Assembly (NCBI GenBank): GCA_030544215.1
Contig: JARZZO010000011.1
Span: forward strand, 51,767,587 to 51,831,586
DNA from: Zantedeschia hybrid cultivar
Taxonomy: Eukaryota; Streptophyta; Magnoliopsida; Alismatales; Araceae
Direction of reading: 5' to 3'
DNA length: 64,000 nucleotides
Numbering within the stretch: the stretch's first letter is position 1; each line of letters opens with the position of its first letter. The position numbers and the translations under genes are program-made. This document shows positions 12,521 to 22,202 of the stretch, piece after piece. A model generated the notes under the pieces. It was not told the origin of the DNA. It made no database searches and was given only the letters and a program-made list of their open reading frames with translations.

Positions 12521-12844
12521 CACCACAATTTGCGCATGGAGAACCGAGTTCTTTGTCATGGCCGGCTGGTGGCATAGAAAAGGAACCCACAACATCTCCA
12601 GCTCCAACACATGACGATCAAATCTTTCATCCCGCGGAGCATGAGAACTCAAGGTTATGCTCTTGGAGATCACACTTCAACCTTTTTATTTTTACCTCAC
12701 CATATGGCCACAGTTGTACGTTGAGTGGAGGAAGAAAGCAGAGAAGGCCACCCTTCGGGCATCCACACTAACCACAACTCATCCGCTGATTTTTCAACAT
12801 CAGTCGGTTCGGACCCAGCGCATTCTGCAATCACAAAGTGATTG
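12521..12844. other. No gene seen between LTR-like unit and pol remnant
   Basis: About 320 bases with short open frames only and no recognised domain. Homology to Tat pol starts abruptly near 12845, so a deletion or insertion edge lies here. Confidence 0.4.
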
Positions 12845-13500
12845 ATAAAGAATTGCAGGAGCAATTGAGATGCCACCTCTCAAGAATTTGAAGGAGCTTC
12901 AAGGATTGACCAAGATATTGCAATTTATTTGTCGCTTTGTCTCCCAACATTCTTAGAAATGTAGGCCATTTTATAAGATTACTAAGCTAGGAGTCAAGTT
13001 TGATTGGGATGCCAAGCGTTAGGAGGCATTTAATGGACTGAAGAGTTATTTGGCAAGTCCTCCTATTTTGAGACCACTTTCTCCAGCAAACCTCTGATTC
13101 TTTATATCTCAATCCTGAATGATTTGGTGGGGGCTGTCTTGGCTCAAGAAGATGAAGAAGGGAAGGAGAGGCAGCCTACTATCTTTTAAAACTTCTTAAC
13201 TCCACATAACAGAAGTACACAGCAATGGAAAAGACCTATGCCGCACTGGTTTGGGGTGTTCAGAAGACCAAACACTACTTTTTTGCCCATGAAGTCCATC
13301 TCATTGCCCGAATGAACCCCATTAAATTCCTTCTTGTAAAGTCTGTTCTGACTGACATATTGGCATGATGGCAGAGTTTCCTTTCACAATTCGATATCAC
13401 TTACATCAAGCAGAAAATAATCAAAAGCTATGTCATAGCTGAACATCTTGCCTATCACCCTCTTCCTAGGTTTGATCCTATCTAATCGTAGTTTACAGAT
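12845..13500 (+). pseudogene. RT C-terminus and first RNase H of Tat element F
   Basis: Parallel to L from 37900 to 38520: the translated text contains equivalents of MPPPKNLKGL, FVSQHS, GVKFDWD and, further on, an RNase H segment around YTAMEKTYAALVWGVQKTKH. Several stops and frame changes (for example TAG near 12955 and 13020). The catalytic RT core with YVDD is not present; the copy starts downstream of it. Confidence 0.75.
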
Positions 13501-14280
13501 GAGAAAATGATGTCCATAAACCAATCTTCTGATCATATATAGACTCTGCATTTTGACGGAGCTTTAAATTCCTATGGTAAGGGTATCGACATTGTTCTCC
13601 TATCACTAGAAGATGTCACCATTCCCCATGGCTTTTAGCTTGCTTTTCATATTATCAACAATATAGCTAAATATGAGGCTCTCCTTGTTGGCCTCGAGGC
13701 CGCCCATCTTCATGGTGCTACCAAGTTACGGATTGTAGGTGATAGTCAGCTCATCTTTTGCCAAGTGCTCACCAAGTACCGTACTCTTGATCCCAAAATG
13801 AAGTCCTATCAAGAACTCACATCAGCCAATGCCAAGCTATTCACTAAGCGGATCTTCATCCTTGTGCCTCAATCAAAACACTATAGCTGATGGTCTTACC
13901 TCTCTTACATCATCTTTGAATTTTCCACTCAGCGGACACTTTGAGTCCATCATCGTCTATACGCCTCTCTCTCCTGTTATAGAGGACTCCGCCTTTCTTA
14001 GAAATATGGAGAAACTGTTGAAGAAGGTTCAAGATGGAGACATTGTAGAGAAGAGAGAATTAATATTACTAGAATTGCAGGAAGAGATGGAAGACGAGGA
14101 GAAATAGTGGTATTATGAGAATGCTAAATATTGTGAAGATCAATCTTACCCAGCCACTGCAGAGGTAAATCGGGCCATTCAAAGAATTTCTCAAAGATAC
14201 ACCCTAGTTGGAGGAGAGCTTTGCAGAAGGGGATTTGATTGTGTCCTTCTGAGATGCTTAGCTGAAGATGAGCTTTGAAA
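13501..14280 (+). pseudogene. Second (archaeal-type) RNase H and linker of element F
   Basis: Text around 13540-13900 reads like WTLHFDGALNSYGKGI, then AKYEALLVGLEAAHLHGATK and VGDSQLIFCQVLTKY, the second RNase H typical of Tat-lineage pol. The linker to integrase (KLLKKVQDGDIVEKRELI, 13960-14107 frame) is well preserved. Stops interrupt it. The equivalent in L is 38561-39310. Confidence 0.75.
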
Positions 14281-15352
14281 GTCATGGAAGGAGCTCACTT
14301 TGGAGTTTGCAGTGGCCATGTAAATGGACAGATTCAAGTAAAGAAATCCTTCGACAAGGATATTATTGGTCAACTATGGAAGAAGACTATGTAGAGTATG
14401 TTCGTAGGTGTGCTAAGTGTTAACTCCACACTGACAAAATCCATTCCCTTGCATCTTCAGTCTATCCTTTGTCCTCCCTATGACCTTTCTCCATGTGGGC
14501 ATTCGATATCATGGGCCCTCTCAATGACCTTAACTACCTCACTAAAGAAAAATTCTTCATCCTCACAGTGATGGAGCACTTCACCAAGTGGACGGAAGTT
14601 AAAGCCTATGTGGAGATCAAAGCTTCAAAGGTTTTCAACTTCATCATGAAGAATATTATCACCAAGTTCGGGATTCCAAGTATCATCATCACCGACAACA
14701 ACAATTCGTCTCTTAAGAGCTCAAGACCTCTGCAACAGGTATAAAATTACATTATATCATTCTTCTCTATATTATCTGCAAGGCAATGGCTAAGCAGAGG
14801 CCACAAATAAAACCTTGATCAAAATCATAAAGAAAATATGTGATTCTACCAAGTATGTTGATTGGCCAGATAAACTTGGTAAGGCTCTACGGACCTACCA
14901 AACTTTAATCTGCACTCCTACTAGGCAAACCCTATATTCCTTAACTTTTGGAATGAACGTGGTAGTTCCATATGAGGTCCTCATTCCTTCTCTCAGGGTA
15001 CAGTTGGACAAGGAGCTTTCTATTGATGAATGTCGTGCTTCACTCCTTACCTAATCGGAACTTCGAGACGAGAAGTGATTGGCCGCTGCTAATCATACTC
15101 AGGTGTACCAAATAGACACATGTTTTTACTAAAACAAGGTCATTGAGAGAAATTTCAAAGTTGGTGAGATGGTTGTAAAAGGAATTTTTGTAAAAATCCG
15201 ATGGTCCTCATTATAAGCTCCAACCTAACTATGAGGGCCCGTATGTTATTAAAGATGTTTTCCCTGGTAATGGGTATAGGCTAGTGAATGCTAAAGGTTA
15301 GGAGTTGTCTCACCCTTGGAATGATTTATACCTTAAGAAGTATTACCCGTAG
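14281..15352 (+). pseudogene. Integrase remnant of element F
   Basis: Integrase inserts the DNA copy into the genome. The zinc-binding region is damaged. The catalytic core is visible as MWAFDIMGPLNDLNYLTKEK (first Asp) and FGIPSIIITDNN (second Asp; the following Gly-Pro-Gln-Phe is lost by a small change). The C-terminal part is visible at 14815-15350 (NVVVPYEVLIPSLRVQL, LSHPWNDLYLKKYYP), ending with TAG at 15350-15352. Frames are broken several times. Confidence 0.82.
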
Positions 15353-15621
15353 GTAGGTAGGCTGACTAGCATGGTGCTTAGACCAGTGCGAATTGAAAGG
15401 TCAACACCTCAAATTCTTTCTTCAATCTTCATGATTTAATTTAAAGGCAACTTATCACACACTCACACCTTGAGTAATAAGTAGCATTAGGTCGGAGGAA
15501 AACTAAAGCCAAACTAAGAGTGCAAGATATTACCCATTCTTTTCTACTCGGTTTCAGTGAAGGAGCGAGGCCTTGGGATAGACTACTAACTCTGTCTGCA
15601 ACCCTAGTAGGAGGCCGTTAC

Positions 15622-15645
15622 AAAAAAAAAGGGGAGGGGGGGGGA
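15622..15645 (+). promoter_or_regulatory. Polypurine run behind integrase
   Basis: Nine A followed by GGGGAGGGGGGGGGA, about 270 bases after the integrase stop. Similar A/G runs occur at the same place in L (40685-40699) and reversed in R (62733-62748). It looks like a polypurine tract but lies far from the LTR, with the antisense genes in between; an internal plus-strand primer is possible, a plain A/G run equally so. Confidence 0.45.
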
Positions 15646-16464
15646 TTGAAGCCTAGAAAGTCAAAATCAAAAGTCAAATAAAAACCAAACATTAAAAGTC
15701 CACAACACTCAGAGTCAAATAAAAAAGGCCGAATCCAAATGAAGGGCAGAAATCAAAGTAGGAAAAACCCTACCAAAGAAAAATGTATGAATCCCATCAA
15801 GCAATAGGGCAGGGAAGGGACATCTTTCTTGGTGTCCTGAACCCTCATGTGGGCTTCCTGGACCCTTTTTTCTCTTCTCCCTTAGAGTGTACCCAAGCTT
15901 GAGGAATGGTAGAGTCCGACTAAGGGTCCGACCACTGGGTGGGATCAGGGTGTGAGCACCACCTCAGCACGTCGCCTTCATATTAAACTATTAAATAAGG
16001 AGTTAAGAATTAAGTTGTTGGCTGAATAAGTTTCTTTTGGTCTTAGTACTACGCTGACATTTCATGTTAAGTGTACCTTTGTGATTTTGGGCTTAGGTCA
16101 ATGCAAGCGATTTACCAAACGGTACGACTAAGTTAGCGTCGTGCGGTTGACCATTAGGGTTATAGGGTAATCTATTTTATACCATCTTGGTTGTGAGGAA
16201 AGAGACCCGGGTTGGGCAAATCATTTACCATTGGCCATTTTTAGCTAGAACTTGTTGGTTGGATGCAGTTGGGAGCCAGAGCGTGGTATGGAGGTTTTAT
16301 CATCAATATAAGGCATAGCTGGGTGAGGTCTAAACGAGGACCGTTAGTGGTCCAAATCAACCTTGATGTGCACTTAGGATGCTTGGAAAGTCACGGGTAT
16401 TATAGGAGTAGATGCCCTTCGATCTATGTGTCTTTATTTGAAGGGGCTATGCTGTGTTGCGGCT

Positions 16465-16610
16465 TATATTTAAAAATCTAAAACAATTGAATATTTTAAA
16501 ATCGAAAAAAATAAATATTTTTACATCCAAAAATTGAATATTTAAAATTAAAAAAATTAAATATTTCAAAATAGAATTTTTTTTTTTAAAACAAATAAAT
16601 TTTTTGAATA
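16465..16610 (+). repeat. A-rich ATATTT repeat in the 3' region
   Basis: Imperfect repeats of about 25-30 bases around GAATATTTAAAATTAAAAAA. The same position in L (48725-48905) and R (reversed, 62165-62300) holds the same kind of array. Confidence 0.65.
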
Positions 16611-17816
16611 TGTCGAACCCCAAAAAATTTGCATCTATGTTGCACACTTTACTTTCTTGTTTGCATTTGCCTGCGTGCATGTTGCATTTGCATGTTTCAT
16701 TGTTAATTTGCCTTAGTTAAATAAAGGCTTCACCCCTTGACCCATTTACCAAGATGGGTCAAAATAGTCATTTACTTATTGTGCAAGGAGTAAATCCAGA
16801 ATTAGTTTGTTCAAGTGTAATCTATAGGAGACAGGTTCACAAAGCACAACAAAGCATAAAGAAAGAATAGAAAGGTCATATCATACATATCAATTCATCA
16901 TACATACAAATACGGATCCACATTTCCGTGCTGTTATCATCCTATCATCACTATCCATCATGTCATAAGATCATGATCAAAACATGTTTGGGAAGACATC
17001 AAAAGACCCATACATCATCACATCACATCAACATGGCTGACTCTCGCCCTCGCCCTCATCCAACTAACTCTGAGCCTCATCCTGTATGCCTGGATCCTGG
17101 GCAACTAGTGGTGAAGGCTGACCCATCCTGCTCAGCTTAGCTCTGGTTGACGAGACCGCGATGCTGGCTATGAAGACGCTGCCATGGCCACCCTCGCAAG
17201 CTCTTTGGTGCACGTGCTGATACCTCTCCTCTATGTTGTACTTCTTACGCTCAACAATCCCCATCTCCACATGGAGAGTTATGATCTCTATCTCTACCAT
17301 CTTTCTCTCCTTGCACTCTCGATCCCTTTCCTCCTGGATCATCTCCAGTTAGGTCTGGAGCCTAAGAATCTCTCTCGATAGATCACCACTGGGCTGTTGC
17401 TCCAGCTGCTCCTCCAGCTCATGGATGCGGGCATCTCTTTATGTCGTCGTCTCCGGAACCAGTCGGGTCTCCTTTCGAGCCCATGCAGTATTGCCTCTGC
17501 CCGCTTCTTCTTCTTCCACTGCTTATTGGAGGGCTTCCCAGATCTCTAAGATCTATCAATTGAAAGTTATCCTAATAAGTCAGCATATGTAACAACATGT
17601 GAATGAACAATGAATGCTTTTGATTAATTATACCACTGTGAACGATCTACTTTATGAAAATTGAATGTTGGAATGATTGAATGAATGAATTGAGCAACTT
17701 ACCTGAGCAGAATGATCCTCTTCCGCCAGAGATACACTAACGATGGCACCTGCTAGTTGCTCGTACAACAGGGCGATCTTCGACGACCGTGGAACACTTG
17801 ACCTAGAGGCACCTGT

Positions 17817-20646
17817 TGTAATGACTGAGATTTCGGGTTCTGTATTCGGGTCGGGTTCGGGCCGGATCCCCTGGGTTGGACCCTGGAGGGGTCTTGAGAT
17901 TTCTGGCTGAATGGCGTCAACAGTGCTCGACGCCTTTCAAAAGGCGTCAGGGTGTGTGGACACCATTTAGGTCTGCTGGTTGCTGTGCCACGTGTGCGCC
18001 ACGTGGGCGGGTTTCGGGCCGCGAGAGTACGGCCCCTGTCAGATTTGTCTGAACGGCGTCCAGCTCGGTCGACGCGTTTCAGACTGCGACACCTGCGGTG
18101 TCAGGGTACGGCGCCAGAGCGTTGTCAGTACGGCCTGTCTTGTCGTCTGAACGGCGTCCGCGGTGGGCGACGCGTTTCAGAGCGGTGTCGGTACGGCCGT
18201 CCTGTCAGACTGATAGGCGTCTGCCTCGATCGACGCGTTTTAGCGGGATTCTGGTTGACCCCGCGAGCCTCCCCTTCTTTCCCTCATTCTCACCTTCACA
18301 CTCTCTCTCCTCACCCTCTCCATCCTCTCCGACGCTCTTCTTTCCCTTCCCTTCCTCTTCTTCCTCTTCCACCACTCCAACACCACCTTACCTCTCACCT
18401 CTACCTCCACCACCTCCTTCGCGGCGTTCCCTTCTCCGGACGGCGGCCGACGTCCCGGCGGAGTGGCGGCGTCCTCGAGGGTACCGGCGGCGGTGTGCGG
18501 TGCGGCGGGACGGCGGCACGGAGCTTGGCGGAGTTCGAGAACCGGTAGGGGGACGAAACCTTGCATGTGTGCTCGTTTGCTTCTTGGCGTGATGTGGCGT
18601 GTTTGGGGTTAGATTGAGCATGTTTAGGGGGATTCCTTGTGGGAATGGCGGTGCTTGTGGGCTCGGTTTCGTAGCATGCTTGTGATGGTTGGACTTCTCT
18701 TCCTCCCCCTTTTTGGTTTTGGGGCTTTTCGGGGTGCTCGGGGTTCAAGGGTGTGACCCTCGGGTCGAACCAGGAAACCTGGTTTCTGTCGCTAAATGGC
18801 GTCGTGTCGGGTCGACGCCTTTCCGAAAGACGTCGGGTCAGTACGACGCGTTTTAGGGCAGAAACCTCCCTGTGCGGGGTTTCCTGAGTTAGGGGTTCTG
18901 CGCTAAATGACGTCATGGATGGACGACGCCTTTCTGAAGGACGTCGGGCCATCATGACGCCATTTAGGCAGGAAATGCCTCGTTTAAGGGTTCTGCAAAT
19001 CTGGATTTCTGGGTTGAATGGCGTCGGGCGACCCTGACGCGTTTTAAACGGCGGCTTCACTGGTGGACGCGTTTTAAGCGATAATCGGGCTTTTAATAAA
19101 CCTGTCTAAGGGTCTTGAATGGCGTCGACCTCGGTCGACGCGATTCAAGACAGAAATGCTCAATTCTGTTATATTCATGCATGTTTCACGTTGGGATGGT
19201 TCAGATGCACGTTTTGGGTTGTATACTGAGACGGGGGACTTCTGCGTGAGTGGAATTACATCACCTGTGTGTGTGTGTGTGCTTTAACTATATACTGAGA
19301 CTGAGGTTTACTGTGCGAATGGAATCATGTTATATGTGTGGTTGTGTTATGCGAATGTGGATCGGGTTAACTGTGGTTTACGTCTGTCACCATGGGCCGA
19401 TGGGAGAAGGGCCATGGTGTCTGTGGAGCGGTGCGTGTTGTGTTTTACCCTTGGCTGAGAGAAGCAGAACCACCTTGAGCCCGTCGGGCCGGAGTAGCTG
19501 GTGTGCTATCCGAGGGGTTGCTGTTTGGTCTCAGCGGGTCGGGGTTTCCCTTGGTTGTTGTGACAGCTTCTGGCGTGTTTCTTGCTGTGGAGCTGGTGGT
19601 GTTTCTGGTGGGAGTTGGTTTACCCTTTAGCCATTGGGCCTGATGTGACCTTTGATCAAGGTTACGAGTGGTACCTATAGCCCTTGGCCTGACGCAGCCC
19701 GGGAGAGTTGGGTTTGTGGGTAGTTCCTGTAGCTTCGGCTTGACGGGGGTTCGCCGGTCCCCAGGGCCCTCCTGAAGCGCTGAGGCCTAGCGTGGAGGCA
19801 ATCCGGTGGTAGGACAGTAGTCTAGACTGCTTGTGTGCACACGTAGCTGGCAGTGGCGGTACACTGAGTCCAGCTAGTCCTAGTTTGGCTCACTGCCTCA
19901 CCCTACAGTGCCCCGGAACACTGTAGGGGTGGACAGGCGTGAGCAGTGGTGGTAGTGTTGGGAGGCGACGTTTGACTTCGGTCGACAGTGTGGTTCAGTC
20001 GCTTCGTGGACTTTGACTGTGAGACGTGACCTTGTGTTGGGTTCTCCAGGTTGCTCGGTACTATTCCTGTTACACTGCTTACGCGTACGTTTCATATTAA
20101 GTTGGGTTCTTCGGGTTACTTGGTACCGTTCTTGCTACACTACTTATTGTACGGTTCCTATCAGGTTTGAGAGTTGTGTTTACTGCTTGGTGTTATTGCT
20201 ATATATATATTCCTGTTGTTGCACTTGTGGGTGTGTGAGTGGGAGGCAGGGGATCGGATGATCCCTACTGAGCCCATTTCTGGTGTGGCTCACTCCCTGC
20301 GGTTTCAGGTGCGGACCTCGAGGCGAGCGGAAGCGTGGTGACTTCTTGGTGTGCGGACCAGCAGTTGTCTTAGTCCCGGGGTATGCCCCGATGTTGTTGT
20401 ACTTTCCTTCTGCCTGTACTTATTTAATTGTTGGACATGTAATTATTGTTGGACTGTATACGGACATTGTTATTCTCCTTCCTGCGCACTTGCTTACCTT
20501 GTGGTCCGTGTGTTTGTTATATTTAGCCTTGTTTAGCATTTACTCCTCCAGACGTGTTGTGTGAGATCCGGGTGTAAACCCGCAGTTAATGGGCCGACAT
20601 CCATTTAGTGACCGGGTCTCCGGTCATAGGATGACGGGTCGTTACA
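17817..20646 (+). repeat. 5' LTR of element B
   Basis: Starts TGTAATGACTGAG, ends GGGTCGTTACA. Dyads at 17908-17970, 18047-18084, 18145-18180, 18208-18243, 18791-18856, 18902-18968, 19015-19080 and the near-perfect palindrome 19112-19151. The first cluster is followed by a CT-rich leader-like stretch (18270-18400) and a GC-rich stretch (18410-18550), the usual look of a plant transcription start without an obvious TATA box. A GT microsatellite lies near 19267-19282 and a TA run near 20192-20203. Confidence 0.93.
19112..19151. repeat. 40-base near-perfect palindrome in the gag-only LTR
   Basis: Arms of 19 bases, left GTCTTGAATGGCGTCGACC, right its complement with one mismatch, around a two-base centre. 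The same structure sits at 5150-5189, 9459-9498 and 23498-23537. It is the most regular member of the GCGTC/GACGC dyad family. Confidence 0.9.
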
Positions 20647-20648
20647 GT

Positions 20649-20660
20649 TGGTATCAGAGC
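20649..20660 (+). promoter_or_regulatory. Primer binding site of element B (initiator Met-tRNA)
   Basis: TGGTATCAGAGC, two bases behind the 5' LTR; standard priming site of many plant Ty3/gypsy chromoviruses and Ty1/copia elements. Confidence 0.95.
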
Positions 20661-20800
20661 TCAGTCTGGTCGAGTATGTGATAAACTGGGTTAGATATTA
20701 TAGTCCAACAATAAGTGCGAGTCTGTACAGGCGATGGCTGCTGGTGTAGATCGATAGGATTTGACGTGTTTCGGTTCGATTTGCGTGTTGTGGGGCAGCG

Positions 20801-21838
20801 ATGGCGCCGAAGCGGAGAGCTCCGGTGGCTCGGGGCGCGAGAGCAGATGGTGGTGGTTCGAGGGCAGAAGGACATGATGTGGAACGTTTCATGGAAGCCA
20901 TGATTGGGGCTATGGCTAGATATCAGCAGAGGGATGGAACTGAGGGGTCCAGTTCCCGAGGTGGCCATTCTACGGTGGTGGAGCGGTTCTTGAAGCTGAA
21001 GCCCCCTTCTTTCACGGGTCAACCTGTTCCAGATACGGCAGCTCAGTGGATTAAGGAAGTGGAGAAGGTGTTTGATGTTCTAGAATGTGCTGAGAATGAC
21101 AAGACCTTGTTGGCAACCTACTTGCTGAAGGGCGATGCTTATGATTGGTGGGTTACCATCAAGGGGTTGATGTTTCCAGATAGGTCTTTGAGGGAGATTC
21201 CGTGGGAAGGCTTTGTGAGAGAGTTTAGTGGGCAGTACCTTCCGAGGCATGTTCGCAGGGCCAAGGAAAGGGAGTTTATGGAATTGGTGCAGGGTGATAT
21301 GTCAGTTCTAGACTATCAGATGAAATTTGTGGCCCTGGGAAGATTTGCTCCACACATATCTGAACGTGAGGACCTTAGGACTGAGAAATTTGTGGATGGA
21401 CTTCGGTATGATCTGAGAGAGTTTGTGGCGGCCCATTGTTGTAGGGATTTGGCGTCAGCAGTTCAGCGCGCGGCAGCAGTGGAGATGCAGTTCCAACACA
21501 CGGCGAGGGAATCGGAGCATTCAGCACGAGAGAAGCAGCCTAGCAGGGATAGATCAGCGGCCTTCTCGGCAGGCGGTTCGAGTTCGTTCGAGGTCGAGTT
21601 TCAGGAGGCCCCTTATGAGGAAGAGGATGGTTCGGTTCAGCAGATGGAGACAGAGGACGGCTGGCAGCAGGAGGCGAGACGGGACACTGCGGATCGTTGT
21701 CCCCGTTGTGGCAGGTTTCATGGCAACAGGATATGTCCCTTAATCACTGGTAGTTGTTTTGCCTGTGGTAGGAAGGGACATCTCGCGAGGAACTGTCCCC
21801 AGAAGAACAAGGCAGGTCAGGGACCGAGCGGTGAATAA
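20801..21838 (+). CDS. gag: Retrotransposon gag polyprotein, intact
   Basis: 345 residues, ATG to TAA, forming the virus-like particle that packages element RNA. Order: basic N-terminus (MAPKRRAPVARGARADGG); capsid-type gag domain about residues 50-210 (FLKLKPPSFTG, WIKEVEKVFDVLEC, LLKGDAYDWW, GRFAPHISEREDLRTEKFVD); acidic/glutamine-rich linker; then CPRCGRFHGNRIC and the zinc knuckle CFACGRKGHLARNC (Cys319, Cys322, His327, Cys332). Paired Cys/His motifs of this sort are typical of Del/Tekay chromovirus gag. The start is supported by the position 154 bases behind the LTR and by identical placement in element A. There is no frame for protease behind it: the stop is followed by 364 non-coding bases. 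The frame has survived undamaged, unlike nearly every other frame in the window. Confidence 0.95.
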   Translation: MAPKRRAPVARGARADGGGSRAEGHDVERFMEAMIGAMARYQQRDGTEGSSSRGGHSTVVERFLKLKPPSFTGQPVPDTAAQWIKEVEKVFDVLECAENDKTLLATYLLKGDAYDWWVTIKGLMFPDRSLREIPWEGFVREFSGQYLPRHVRRAKEREFMELVQGDMSVLDYQMKFVALGRFAPHISEREDLRTEKFVDGLRYDLREFVAAHCCRDLASAVQRAAAVEMQFQHTARESEHSAREKQPSRDRSAAFSAGGSSSFEVEFQEAPYEEEDGSVQQMETEDGWQQEARRDTADRCPRCGRFHGNRICPLITGSCFACGRKGHLARNCPQKNKAGQGPSGE

Positions 21839-22190
21839 GTGTTCGAGGCATGATTGGAGTCGCGTCTCTTTGTGAAAATTCGAGAGGTTGTGCTGGATGA
21901 CCACTTTTATCTTGTCTTGTTTAGAGATGGTTGTGGTCTCGTGTGGCACTTGTATGTATTCGGGATGGTGGAGAAATCACTTTTGTAATTTGTGCCTTGT
22001 TAATGTATGGTTGTTTTAATCTATCAGCTCTTGTCGGAATTGAGAATCTTGGTTAGCTTGGCGTGTTTATGTTGGAACCCTGTGTGGGTGATTGGTGAGA
22101 ATGATTGTTGTTATTGATGTTTGTCGGCATGTGTGGGTTAGCCGAGTTGAGCATTGAGCGGTTGCAAATTTCGAGGAAGAAATTCTTTTA

Positions 22191-22202
22191 AGGTGGGGAG
22201 AT
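22191..22202 (+). promoter_or_regulatory. Polypurine tract of element B
   Basis: AGGTGGGGAGAT against the 3' LTR, preceded by TTTCGAGGAAGAAATTC and CTTTTA, a relic of the chromovirus pol end. It primes plus-strand DNA. Confidence 0.88.

Larger units (their letters stand above)
15353..16930 (+). other. 3' untranslated region of element F
   Basis: Non-coding. It follows the same plan as L (40385-40898 plus 48501-49140) and R (reversed at 61816-63049): ATGGTGC...GACCAGTG just after integrase, a polypurine run, an ACCCAAGCTTGAGGAATGGT block, the GCGTGCGGTTGACCATTAGGG-like block at about 16135-16235, an A-rich repeat, and a TTAAATAAAGGCTT sequence near 16720. The antisense PMD-B gene begins right after. 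Confidence 0.7.

Noticed and set aside
11363..12824. Solo LTR with target duplication GCATT (11363-11367 and 12820-12824)
   Set aside because: The sequence before the second GCATT ends AGC, not CA, and the match may be chance; the right end was left approximate.
18401..19060. 219-codon minus-strand frame across the dyads of B LTRs
   Set aside because: Reads repeated SERRRP text from the dyad units. The frame exists in both LTRs because they are copies; no start context or domain.
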